Position numbers and translations under genes: made by a program. The notes under the pieces are model-generated. The model saw nothing but the letters and a program-made list of their open reading frames with translations, had not been told where the DNA came from and ran no database searches. Shown here in pieces: positions 33,466 through 41,839 of a DNA stretch of 64,000 bases; positions within the stretch are counted from its first letter, which is position 1, and each line of letters opens with the position of its first letter. Origin of the DNA: Chryseobacterium edaphi (lineage in GTDB: Bacteria; Bacteroidota; Bacteroidia; Flavobacteriales; Weeksellaceae); the NCBI RefSeq assembly GCF_025628985.1, contig NZ_JAOTEM010000001.1, positions 620,001 through 684,000 on the forward strand, written 5' to 3'.

Positions 33466-33549
33466 GAACCCGAAGGGTTCAATACGAATAGCCATAGGTG
33501 GAACCTATGGATTATTAAATCAACAAGCAATCAGAACCCGATAGGGTTC
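33466..33549. repeat. Three-hairpin REP-like unit between argG and argC
   Basis: Hairpin 1: GAACCC-GAA-GGGTTC (33466-33480). Hairpin 2: CCATAGGT-GGA-ACCTATGG (33492-33510), preceded by AATAG. Hairpin 3: GAACCC-GATA-GGGTTC (33534-33549). The same order and spacing recur at 43535-43619 and 44910-44992 with different but still paired stem bases, which shows the structure is what is conserved. Confidence 0.85.
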
Positions 33550-33587
33550 AATAATATTTGCGGTCGAAATCCGTGAAAACCAATAAA

Positions 33588-34562
33588 ATGATTAATATCA
33601 AAAAGACGACAGGAATTATCGGCGCCAATGGCTACACAGGAAGTGAATTAGTTCGTCTGTTGGCTTTTCATCCCCATGTGACTTTGAATTTTTTATATAG
33701 CCGTTCGAATTCGGGACTAAAGATTTCAGATTTGTACCCGGATTTAACGACGGTGTGTGAAATGATTTTAACGGATCAGCCTGAAGAGGTAGATATTTTA
33801 TTTTTATGTCTTCCGCACAAAGAAAGTCAGAAATGGCTGACTCAAAATAATATAAAAGATGAAACATTAGTGATCGATTTAGGAAATGATTTTCGTTTGG
33901 AAGGTAATTTAGGAAACAGAAATTTTATCTACGGTTTACCCGAAATCAACAAAAAACAACTTGTAGGAGCAAAAAATATTGCAAATCCGGGATGTTTTGC
34001 AACAGCGATTCAACTGGCCTTGCTTCCCTTAGCTCAAAAAGGATTGTTGAATGAGGTGTACACAACGGGAATTACAGGTTCGACAGGTGCCGGTCAGTCT
34101 TTACAGCCTACTACGCATTTTACGTGGAGAAACGATAATATTTCGGCTTATAAAACATTGACACACCAACATGTGGATGAGGTTTTAAAGCAGTTAGTTT
34201 CTTTTAATACGAGTGAAATCAGTCTGAATTTTGTTCCGTGGAGAGGGGATTTTGCGAGAGGAATTTTTACGAGTTCCACGTTGAAAACAGATTTAGAACT
34301 TTCAGATATCAATCAGTTGTATCAGGATTTTTATGCAGATGCGTCTTTTGTAAAGGTAAGTGAGAAAGCAATTGATTTAAAACAGGTTGTCAATACCAAT
34401 CGCTGTGTGATTCATATAGAAAAGAGTGGAAATGTTGCAGTCATTCACTCAGCGATTGACAATTTGTTGAAAGGAGCTTCCGGACAGGCAGTTCAAAACA
34501 TGAATATTGCGATGGGCTGGAAAGAGAATTTGGGATTGAACTTGAAGCCTGTGGCTTTTTAA
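33588..34562 (+). CDS. argC: N-acetyl(succinyl)-gamma-glutamyl-phosphate reductase
   Basis: A 324-residue NADPH-dependent reductase that makes the N-acylglutamate semialdehyde. The ATG at 33588 puts the Rossmann motif GIIGANGYTGSELVRLL at residue 9, as expected. A further upstream ATG would add ten residues. The catalytic cysteine is in NPGCFATAIQLALLPL (about residue 134). It sits between argG and argD, separated from each by repeat-filled gaps. Confidence 0.93.
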   Translation: MINIKKTTGIIGANGYTGSELVRLLAFHPHVTLNFLYSRSNSGLKISDLYPDLTTVCEMILTDQPEEVDILFLCLPHKESQKWLTQNNIKDETLVIDLGNDFRLEGNLGNRNFIYGLPEINKKQLVGAKNIANPGCFATAIQLALLPLAQKGLLNEVYTTGITGSTGAGQSLQPTTHFTWRNDNISAYKTLTHQHVDEVLKQLVSFNTSEISLNFVPWRGDFARGIFTSSTLKTDLELSDINQLYQDFYADASFVKVSEKAIDLKQVVNTNRCVIHIEKSGNVAVIHSAIDNLLKGASGQAVQNMNIAMGWKENLGLNLKPVAF

Positions 34563-34883
34563 TGTCAATGGTCAATAAGTCAATTGTGAATTTTTAAACC
34601 CGAATTAAAACCGACCTAGGAAACGGAGGCGTTAAAAAATTTTAAAGAATTTCCGTCAAAAAATTTCTACTGTTTGAGTGGCGGCCAAAAACATCTTTGA
34701 GAAACAAGTTTTGCCTTCCGCCCGAGTTTAGAAATTTTAGGAAATTATTTAAAATTTTAGCTGGGTTTCCAGTCTTGAACTTTTGTTTCTTTTGCTTCAA
34801 GGCAAAAGAAAAATTAAAAAAAAAATTTTAGTGATGAATTTGTAAATCATTCATCAAACATCAATTATCATTTATAAATAGGC
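34563..34883. other. 321-bp gap between argC and argD, filled by repeats
   Basis: No gene seen. It holds a fold-back element (34613-34774), then a hairpin TTTCTTTTGC-TTCAAG-GCAAAAGAAA (about 34786-34811), then an ATCATTCATCAA-type repeat (about 34847-34880) just before argD. All are dispersed repeats that recur elsewhere in the window. Confidence 0.75.
34613..34774. repeat. Fold-back repeat, copy 1 (162 bp)
   Basis: Left arm 34613-34684 (starts GACCTAGGAAACGGAGGCG, ends GAGTGGCGG) is largely the inverse complement of right arm 34718-34774 (starts CCGCCCGAG, ends GTTTCCAGTC). Matching blocks include the GGAAAC/GTTTCC ends and the AAATTTTAAA-TTTCC segments. A second copy with the same arms and orientation is at 39245-39410. 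RNA from it would form one long imperfect hairpin. Confidence 0.85.
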
Positions 34884-36023
34884 ATGAATTTATTCAACGT
34901 ATATCCATTATTTAACATCAATCTAATAAAAGCTCAAGGATCATTTCTTTGGGATGATAAAGGACAAAAATATCTTGATTTTTACGGAGGTCACGCGGTA
35001 ATTTCTATCGGACACAACCATCCACATTATCAAACTCAATTAAAAAACCAGTTAGATAAAATATCTTTCTATTCAAATTCGGTTCAGAATGAATTGCAGA
35101 CTGAATTGGCTGAAAAATTAGGAAAACTTTCAGGTTTGGAAGATTATAATTTATTTCTGTGTAATTCAGGAGCTGAAGCAAATGAAAATGCTTTAAAACT
35201 GGCTTCATTTCACAACGGAAAAAGCAAAGTATTGTATTTCTCAGGTTCATTTCACGGCAGAACCTCGGCGGCAGTTTCTGTGACTGATAATCCTAAAATA
35301 GTAGCTCCGGTAAATTATGACGAAAGATTCATAAAATCTGAATGGAATAATGTCGAACTGCTTGAAGCCATTTTTGAAAATCAGGGAAGCGAAATTTCAT
35401 CTGTAATTATTGAAGGAATCCAGGGAGTTGGCGGAATTATGATTCCAACGGCTGAATTTTTAACTAAAATTAAAGAACTGTGTGAAAAATACAATGCGGT
35501 TTTAATTTTAGATGAAGTCCAGTCAGGTTACGGAAGAAGCGGATATTTTTTTGCACATCAGGAAGTCGGAATTGAAGCAGATATTATTACCACAGCAAAA
35601 GGAATGGGAAATGGTTTCCCAATCGGCGGTGTTTTAATTCACCCAAAATTTCAGGAAAGCAACGGTTTGCTGGGGACAACTTTTGGCGGAAATCACTTAG
35701 CTTGTGTCGCTGCGATTGCGGTTTTGGACGTGATGAAAGATGAGAATCTTATCGAAAACGCTCAAGAAATGGGCGCTTATATTGAAAACGAAATTAAAGA
35801 TTTTCCACATATTAAAACCATCAGAAGGAAAGGTCTGATGATCGGAATCGAACTCGACAGGGATTGCTCAGAAGTGAGGAACAGCCTGTTGTACAATCAT
35901 CATATTTTTACAGGAAACTCCAATGATAAGGCTGTGTTGAGGATACTTCCGGCGCTTAACATTAAAAAAGAAGAAACCGATCTATTCATTGGTGCACTGA
36001 AAACTGTTTTAGAAAATCTATAA
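34884..36023 (+). CDS. argD: N-acetyl(succinyl)ornithine aminotransferase
   Basis: A 379-residue class III PLP aminotransferase that converts N-acylglutamate semialdehyde to N-acylornithine. The PLP-binding lysine is in ITTAKGMGNGFPIGG (about residue 237), the cofactor-contact segment is LILDEVQSGYGRSG, and the family motif NSGAEANENALKLA is near residue 95. It is close to the usual length. It lies between two repeat-rich gaps in the arginine cluster. Confidence 0.93.
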   Translation: MNLFNVYPLFNINLIKAQGSFLWDDKGQKYLDFYGGHAVISIGHNHPHYQTQLKNQLDKISFYSNSVQNELQTELAEKLGKLSGLEDYNLFLCNSGAEANENALKLASFHNGKSKVLYFSGSFHGRTSAAVSVTDNPKIVAPVNYDERFIKSEWNNVELLEAIFENQGSEISSVIIEGIQGVGGIMIPTAEFLTKIKELCEKYNAVLILDEVQSGYGRSGYFFAHQEVGIEADIITTAKGMGNGFPIGGVLIHPKFQESNGLLGTTFGGNHLACVAAIAVLDVMKDENLIENAQEMGAYIENEIKDFPHIKTIRRKGLMIGIELDRDCSEVRNSLLYNHHIFTGNSNDKAVLRILPALNIKKEETDLFIGALKTVLENL

Positions 36024-36032
36024 TTTTTAATT

Positions 36033-36201
36033 AACCACAAAGTCACAAAAGCTTTATCATTTTAAGAATCTTTGATGCTTTTTAAAAGGTATTAATGTCT
36101 ATGAAAATCTTTGATTTTCAACTAATGTGTTCTAAATATTTTCAAAGTTTTAAACTTAAATCTAATGTGACTCATGTGTTTAAATTTATGCCTTTTGTGG
36201 T
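36033..36201. repeat. Dispersed repeat bounded by AACCACAAAG / CTTTTGTGGT, copy 1
   Basis: The gap between argD and the transcarbamylase gene starts AACCACAAAGTCACAAAAG and ends CTTTTGTGGT, an inverted pair. Its interior, with AAAATCTTTGATTTT, TTTAAACTTAAATCTAATG and TGACTCATGTGTT, closely matches 49808-49913, where the same right end is present. Confidence 0.7.
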
Positions 36202-36219
36202 AAAAACAACCAATTCATT

Positions 36220-37218
36220 ATGAAAAAATTCACCTCTGTAAGCGACGTTGAAAACTTACAGGAAATTATAAAAAAAGCTTTACAGATTAAAAAAAATCCT
36301 CTTTCGGAAACCGAGAAAGGAAAAGGAAAAACAATCGGACTGGTATTTTTAAATTCAAGTTTGAGAACGCGTTTAAGCAGTCAGATTGCGGCGCAAAATT
36401 TAGGCTTAAATGTATTAACGTTAAATGCAGCTCAAGAGGCCTGGAATTTGGAATTCGCAGACGGAGCTGTCATGAACGGTGATACTGTTGAGCACATCAA
36501 AGATGCGATTGAAGTATTAAACCAATATTGCGATATTATTGCAGTGCGTTGTTTTGCGGGAATGAAAAGCAAGGAAGATGATGTTAATGAAAGCATTTTA
36601 AGTCAGTTCGAACAACATGCAAAAGTTCCGGTTATTTCTCTGGAGTCGGCAACGCGTCACCCTTTGCAAAGTTTGGCAGATTGTATTACGATTACAGAAA
36701 ACTGGCACTTCGACGATTCGTCAAGCTCACCACAGGCACAGCTCAGTGTAAAATGCAAGCCAAAAGTAGTTTTAACCTGGGCGCCTCACATCAAGCCGAT
36801 TGCTCATGCGGTAGGAAATTCTTTCGCAGAATGGATGCAGGAAATGGATGTTGAATTGGTAATCGCCAATCCTGAAGGTTATGATTTAGATAAAAACTTC
36901 ACGAAAGATGTAAAAGTGATTCATGATCAGGAGGAAGCGTTAAAAGATGCAGATTTTATTTATGTGAAAAACTGGTCGTCTTTTGATGATTACGCGGCAA
37001 TGCCTGAAGTGAAAGAAAACTGGATGCTGACGAACGAAAAATTAGCCAATACCAATCAGGGAAAGGTGATGCACTGTCTTCCGGTCCGTCGTAATGTAGA
37101 ATTGAGCGATGAAGTAATGGATGGTGAAAATTCTATCATTTACCAACAGGCAAAAAACCGAATTTTCTCTGCACAGGCTGTGTTCTCTGAGATTTTGGAT
37201 GAATTGAATTCTAAGTAA
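36220..37218 (+). CDS. argF': N-succinylornithine (or N-acetylornithine) carbamoyltransferase
   Basis: A 332-residue transcarbamylase of the AOTC/SOTC branch, not a standard ornithine carbamoyltransferase. The carbamoyl-phosphate loop is FLNSSLRTRLS (residues 43-53, SLRTR in place of STRTR), and HCLPVRRNVE is near the C-terminus. The specificity position, Glu92 in Xanthomonas AOTC and Pro90 in Bacteroides SOTC, aligns by eye with Val90 here (MNGDTVEH). Changing Glu92 to Val is reported to turn AOTC into SOTC, so a succinyl route is predicted. Carbamoyl phosphate would come from carAB in the same region. Confidence 0.9.
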   Translation: MKKFTSVSDVENLQEIIKKALQIKKNPLSETEKGKGKTIGLVFLNSSLRTRLSSQIAAQNLGLNVLTLNAAQEAWNLEFADGAVMNGDTVEHIKDAIEVLNQYCDIIAVRCFAGMKSKEDDVNESILSQFEQHAKVPVISLESATRHPLQSLADCITITENWHFDDSSSSPQAQLSVKCKPKVVLTWAPHIKPIAHAVGNSFAEWMQEMDVELVIANPEGYDLDKNFTKDVKVIHDQEEALKDADFIYVKNWSSFDDYAAMPEVKENWMLTNEKLANTNQGKVMHCLPVRRNVELSDEVMDGENSIIYQQAKNRIFSAQAVFSEILDELNSK

Positions 37219-37221
37219 AAT

Positions 37222-37256
37222 AAAACCTAACGGGTTTTCGAAACCCGTTAGGTTTT
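37222..37256 (+). terminator. Strong hairpin after the transcarbamylase gene
   Basis: A perfect 16-bp stem (AAAACCTAACGGGTTT at 37222-37237 and its complement at 37241-37256) with a 3-nt loop starts three bases after the stop. It looks like a terminator, though its T run is only four bases. If it works, argB would need read-through or its own promoter. Confidence 0.7.
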
Positions 37257-37287
37257 AAATCATGTTAATTAATTAAGTTCAATCAAA

Positions 37288-37329
37288 GTCCCAAGGGACG
37301 ACTTAATCCAGAATAGGATGCAATCCTAT
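37288..37329. repeat. REP-like two-hairpin unit between the transcarbamylase gene and argB
   Basis: GTCCC-AA-GGGAC (37288-37299) is followed by GACTTAATCCAG and ATAGGAT-GCA-ATCCTAT (37313-37329). The layout is like the other REP units in the arg and car gaps, with different stem sequences. Confidence 0.7.
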
Positions 37330-37345
37330 GTAAATGAATTAAATA

Positions 37346-38140
37346 ATGAAAGAAAAACTATACATCATAAAAATTGGCGGAGTATTAATCGATGATGAAG
37401 AATTATTGAATGAATTTCTAGAACAGTTCTCTGAAATTAAAGAAAAGAAAATTTTAGTTCATGGCGGCGGAAAATTAGCAACCATATTGGCTGATAAACT
37501 GGGTGTTGAACAGAAAATGATCAACGGCCGGAGAATCACAGACAAAGATACCTTGGATATTGTGGCGATGGTGTATGCGGGTGGAATCAATAAAAATATT
37601 GTGGCAAAACTTCAGCAGAAAAAATGCAAGGCAATAGGATTTTCAGGCGCTGATGCGAATTTAATTAAAGCCAAAAAAAGAGAACATGCAGAAATAGATT
37701 TCGGGTTTGTGGGTGATATTGAGAAGAAAAGCGTGAACAGAAAATTAATCTCAAAATTAATTAAGCTTAAACTTGTTCCGGTGTTTTCAGCAATCACACA
37801 CGATAGAAAAGGTAATCTTTTCAATACCAATGCAGATACGATTGCTTCGGTAATTGCTCAGGCTTTATCTTCCAAATATGATGTTGAATTATTGTATTGC
37901 TTTGATAAATCAGGGGTTTTGGAAGATGTCGAAAATCCTGAATCTGTTATAAAAAATATTTCTGAAGGTGAATTTTCTGTTTTAAAAAATGAAGGGAAAT
38001 TACACAAAGGAATTTTACCAAAATTAGAAAATGCTCTTGGAGCCGTACAAAATAATGTAAGTAAGGTGTTCTTAATTAAAGAAACTGAACTAAAAAACCA
38101 TATAGAAAACAAGCATGCAGGAACTGAAATCTGTTTATAG
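37346..38140 (+). CDS. argB: N-acetyl(succinyl)glutamate kinase
   Basis: A 264-residue amino-acid kinase that phosphorylates the N-acylglutamate side chain. Family motifs: KIGGVLIDDE at the N-terminus (the usual KxGG), LVHGGGK near residue 37, and GFSGADANLIKAK. The C-terminal NADTIASVIAQAL segment contacts ATP. It lacks the long N-terminal helix of arginine-inhibited kinases, so it may not be feedback-regulated by arginine. Its end overlaps argE by 26 bases. Confidence 0.93.
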   Translation: MKEKLYIIKIGGVLIDDEELLNEFLEQFSEIKEKKILVHGGGKLATILADKLGVEQKMINGRRITDKDTLDIVAMVYAGGINKNIVAKLQQKKCKAIGFSGADANLIKAKKREHAEIDFGFVGDIEKKSVNRKLISKLIKLKLVPVFSAITHDRKGNLFNTNADTIASVIAQALSSKYDVELLYCFDKSGVLEDVENPESVIKNISEGEFSVLKNEGKLHKGILPKLENALGAVQNNVSKVFLIKETELKNHIENKHAGTEICL

Positions 38141-39197
38141 TAAAGAAGAATTACTGAATAACGCAGTGGATTTGTTGAAAAAACTGATTGAAATTCCGTC
38201 ATTCAGCAAAGATGAATATAATACGTCGGTGGAGATTGAAAGCTTTTTTAAAAAGAACAATATTTCTACTAAACGTTTTAAAAACAATATTTGGGCGGTA
38301 AATAAAAATTTCGACGTTTTCAAGCCGTCAATTTTGCTGAATACCCATCACGACACGGTAAAACCAAATAAAGCTTACACTTTGGATCCGTTTTTAGCAG
38401 TTGAAAAAGATGGGAAACTGTTTGGATTGGGAAGTAATGATGCAGGAGCTTCTTTGGTATCAATGGCTCAGGTTTTTCTGCATTTTTTTGATAAAGAATA
38501 TTTAAAATATAATTTAGTGATTGCTTTAACTGCGGAGGAGGAGATTTCGGGATTTGACGGAATAGAGGCTTTATTTCCCCAACTACCAAATATCGAGCTT
38601 GCCATTGTGGGAGAACCAACGCAGATGAATCTGGCCATTGCGGAAAAAGGATTGTTGGTTATTGACGGAGAAATGAAAGGCACTCCTTCTCACGCCGCTC
38701 ATCCGAACGATGATAACTCGATTGTGAAATGTATGGAAGATGTACAGCAGATTTTAAATTTCAGATTTTCAAAAGTTTCAGATTATTTGGGTGAAGTTAA
38801 AGTGACTTTGTCGGGAATTCATGCGGGAGCTCAACATAATGTAGTCCCGGAATCGTGTAAATTCACATTAGATGTGAGAGTTACTGATGAATATTCTAAT
38901 CAGGAAGCGTTTGCAATCATCCAGTCACAGATGAAATCAACTTTAACGGCAAGATCTTTCAGGCTAAATTCTTCAAAAATCGAAAAGGATCATCCATTTG
39001 TGAAGGCAGGTTTGGAAATCGGGAGAACAACTTACGGTTCACCAACATCATCCGACCAGGCAATTATTCCGTGTACATCGGTGAAGCTCGGTCCTGGTGA
39101 CAGCAGGCGCTCTCATACTGCAGATGAATTTATTTTTATCGAAGAAATTGCGGAGGGAATTGAGATTTATATTAAGATACTTGAAAAAGTTTTATAG
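38115..39197 (+). CDS. argE: M20-family N-acetyl(succinyl)citrulline/ornithine deacylase
   Basis: A 360-residue zinc hydrolase of the M20 family. The metal and catalytic segments are NTHHDTVKPN (His and Asp), GLGSNDAGASLVSM, and LTAEEEISG (the catalytic Glu pair), then EPTQMNLAIAEKG. In a route through an N-acyl transcarbamylase, this enzyme removes the acyl group from N-acylcitrulline rather than N-acylornithine. It starts inside argB (26-base overlap), indicating coupling. It is followed by the second fold-back repeat and argH. Confidence 0.85.
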   Translation: MQELKSVYSKEELLNNAVDLLKKLIEIPSFSKDEYNTSVEIESFFKKNNISTKRFKNNIWAVNKNFDVFKPSILLNTHHDTVKPNKAYTLDPFLAVEKDGKLFGLGSNDAGASLVSMAQVFLHFFDKEYLKYNLVIALTAEEEISGFDGIEALFPQLPNIELAIVGEPTQMNLAIAEKGLLVIDGEMKGTPSHAAHPNDDNSIVKCMEDVQQILNFRFSKVSDYLGEVKVTLSGIHAGAQHNVVPESCKFTLDVRVTDEYSNQEAFAIIQSQMKSTLTARSFRLNSSKIEKDHPFVKAGLEIGRTTYGSPTSSDQAIIPCTSVKLGPGDSRRSHTADEFIFIEEIAEGIEIYIKILEKVL

Positions 39198-39244
39198 ACT
39201 GGAAGCTGGAAGAGGGAAGATTGAAAATGAAGTCTGCAAATAAC

Positions 39245-39410
39245 GACTTAGGAAACGGAGGCGTTAAGAAATTTTATATTATTTCCGTTAAAAAATTTCC
39301 ACTGTCTGAGTGGCGGCAAAAAATAAGCTAATTATTTCAAATAATACTTCCCGCCCGAGTTTTGGAAATTTTAGGAAATAATTTAAAATTTTAGCCGGAG
39401 TTTCCAAGTC
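39245..39410. repeat. Fold-back repeat, copy 2 (166 bp)
   Basis: Same element as at 34613-34774: left arm 39245-39316 (starts GACTTAGGAAACGGAGGCG), right arm 39351-39410 (ends GCCGGAGTTTCCAAGTC). Blocks AAATTTTATATTATTTCC and GGAAATAATTTAAAATTT are near-complementary within it. It is followed by CCCGAAGCTTCGGG and a TTTCTTTTGT/ACAAAAGAAA hairpin whose loop holds an extra palindrome, GTCGAATCTTCGATTTC. Confidence 0.85.
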
Positions 39411-39504
39411 TTGTCCCGAAGCTTCGGGATTGTTTCTTTTGTTTGACTACGTCGAATCTTCGATTTCAAGACAAAAGAAAATTAATGTTTTAAAGAAAAA
39501 AGTT

Positions 39505-40809
39505 ATGAAAAAAATATGGCAAAAAGACGATAATGCAACTAACATATTAGTCAATAAATTTACAGTTGGGAAAGATCTTGATTTCGATGAACGTTTAGCA
39601 AAATACGACGTTAAGGGTTCGATGGCGCACTGTAAAATGCTGGCAGAAGTTGGAATTGTTTCCAATGAGGAATCAGTGCAGATGTTATCTGTATTGAAAG
39701 AAGTTTTAAAAGAAATCGAAAACGGAACTTTTGAAATTGATAAAAATGCGGAAGATATACATTCGCAGATTGAATCTATTTTAATTGAAAAATTAGGAGA
39801 CACAGGAAAGAAAATTCACACCGCACGTTCTAGAAATGATCAGGTTTTATTGGATATAAAACTGTATTTACTGGATGAAATCCGTGAGATCACAACATTG
39901 ACGGATGAATTCTTTCAAATATTAATCAAATTGGCAGACCAGCATAAAAATGTTTTGCTTCCCGGATATACGCATTTACAGATTGCAATGCCTTCATCTT
40001 TTGGATTATGGTTTGGAGCTTATGCAGAAGCGTTGTTGGATGATTTGGAAATGCTTTTCTCGGTTAAAAATATCATTAATAAAAATCCATTAGGATCGGC
40101 GGCAGGTTATGGCTCATCTTTCCCGATTGACCGTGAGAGTACGACATATAATTTAGGTTTTCAATCGATGAATTATAACTCAGTATATGCTCAAATGACA
40201 CGCGGAAAGTCAGAGAAAATATTGTCGATGGCAATGGCAACTTTGGCAGGAACGTTGGGGAAATTCGCGTATGATGTTTGCCTGTACTTAAGTCAGAATT
40301 TTGATTTTATAAGTTTTCCAAAAGAATTTACGACAGGAAGCAGCATTATGCCGCACAAGAAAAATCCGGATATTTTTGAGTTGGTTCGTGCGCGTTGCAA
40401 CAGAATTCAGTCATTGCCGAATGAATTTATATTATTGACGAATAATCTTTCGTCGGGTTATCACAGAGATATGCAACTGACAAAGGAAATTCTTTTCCCT
40501 GCAATCGATTCTTTGAAAGAATGTCTCGAAATTTTAAGCTATACGTTACCTAATATTCAGGTGAAAGATGGAATTCTGGAAGATGAAAAGTACAAATATC
40601 TTTTCAGCGTAGAGAAAATCAATGAAGAAGTAAAAAGCGGAAGTTCATTCCGTGATGCTTATGTTAAAGTAGGGCAGGAGATTGAAAATAACGAGTTTGA
40701 TTTTGAAATAAAAAAATTAAATCATACTCATCAGGGAAGTATCGGAAATTTGTGTTTGGATAAAATTGAATATCAGTTTAATAAGTTGAAAGGTAAGTTG
40801 TTAGGGTAA
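39505..40809 (+). CDS. argH: Argininosuccinate lyase
   Basis: A 434-residue lyase that splits argininosuccinate into arginine and fumarate. The ATG at 39505 is preferred because the homologous N-terminus (KIWQKDD...NKFTVGKDLDFDERLAKYD) begins there, while the longer frame reads through repeat DNA. The fumarase/lyase signature GSSIMPHKKNPD is near residue 273, and HTARSRNDQV near 105. It is the last arg gene. The 307-bp gap before it is filled by the fold-back repeat and related palindromes. Confidence 0.94.
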   Translation: MKKIWQKDDNATNILVNKFTVGKDLDFDERLAKYDVKGSMAHCKMLAEVGIVSNEESVQMLSVLKEVLKEIENGTFEIDKNAEDIHSQIESILIEKLGDTGKKIHTARSRNDQVLLDIKLYLLDEIREITTLTDEFFQILIKLADQHKNVLLPGYTHLQIAMPSSFGLWFGAYAEALLDDLEMLFSVKNIINKNPLGSAAGYGSSFPIDRESTTYNLGFQSMNYNSVYAQMTRGKSEKILSMAMATLAGTLGKFAYDVCLYLSQNFDFISFPKEFTTGSSIMPHKKNPDIFELVRARCNRIQSLPNEFILLTNNLSSGYHRDMQLTKEILFPAIDSLKECLEILSYTLPNIQVKDGILEDEKYKYLFSVEKINEEVKSGSSFRDAYVKVGQEIENNEFDFEIKKLNHTHQGSIGNLCLDKIEYQFNKLKGKLLG

Positions 40810-40833
40810 AAGAGGTATTATCTGTAAAAAGAA

Positions 40834-41759
40834 TTATAAATTGTCGTTATAATTTTTTTCATCTTTCACAGTATAGCCACTATGATTTGTTTTCTTTAGT
40901 ACTTCAAAAAAATTACTTTGGTCAGTAGGAATTCCATTAACAATCATATAATCAATTAAATCAGGATAATTAAATAAATTAGGATTTACATGAAAGTTAT
41001 TTGTGCTTTTATCAATAAAGCCTAAAATATCTTGTGGAAACAATGCTCCTTTTACTGATATTTCGTTTTGCTTAATGTAGATATTTTTGATGATTATGGG
41101 TAAATCTCTTTTTGATAGAATGTTATCAATTTTTCTTTTAATGGGGAGTGTTTTCCATGAAACAAAAATGATATCTTTTGAGTCAGTAAATTTTTTTGCT
41201 ACATCTTCTGAAAGGGTCGTAGATATAAAGAATGTATTGTAATGGAAGCCAATATAACCAACTCTATGTAAGAAAATCAGGTAATAATCTCTAACCATTA
41301 ATTTTTCCTCAATAGATAGAGTTTGTATTTTTGATAGAAAATCTTTTTTTAGTTCTTTATCTTTAAAATAATTTGTAAAAGTAAAGTTTGCTCGTTTAAA
41401 ATTAATTATTTCAGTGTTTTTTGATTTATTTATTATATTATTTAATTTGTCAAATATGTAACTGAAAAACTTATCACTAATATCTTTTATCGAAAACGTA
41501 CTTTATTACTAATTTTAGCAGAAAATTCCTGTTGATAAATTCGACCTTTTTCTCCAATTTGAAATGTGAAGTAATTTAATTTTACAATAAAATCATCATA
41601 ACCTTTAATATCTAATTTTTTGCTGATATTACATCTGCTCTCACCTCTAAATAACAGCTTTGTATTTGTCTTACGAGTAATTGAAAACAAAAAATTTGTC
41701 AATGTTTTTTGTTCTTGCAAATTTAAATCAGTATTATTAATTTTAAAATTATGGTTCAT
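40834..41759 (-). pseudogene. Frameshifted ADP-ribosyltransferase-like protein gene
   Basis: Two leftward frames, 41759-41487 and about 41502-40834, form one coding sequence if one base is restored in the TTTT run at 41493-41496. The joined product would be about 308 residues. Three pieces in order resemble the R-S-E core of ADP-ribosyltransferase toxins: LLFRGESR (Arg codon 41646-41648), FFISTTLSEDVAKKF (Ser-Thr-Thr near 41218-41226) and QNEISVKGALFP (Glu codon 41062-41064). The match is by pattern only. It is very A/T-rich compared with argH and lies between argH and an Lrp gene, as an acquired gene might. Sequencing error in the homopolymer would make it intact. Confidence 0.6.
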
Positions 41760-41839
41760 TGTTATCCAAAAATTAGTGATGTTGCTTTATTGAAATTGAT
41801 TAATAATTATAAATAATCTAAATGGTTCAATTTTAAGTA

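Noticed and set aside
37222..37256. End of the arginine operon
   Set aside because: The hairpin is strong but its T run is short and arg genes continue in the same direction, so a true operon end cannot be claimed.
41487..41505. Programmed frameshift in the ADP-ribosyltransferase-like gene
   Set aside because: The site is only a TTTT run in a CGTTTTCG context. No slippery heptamer or following strong structure is seen, so mutation or sequencing error is more likely.
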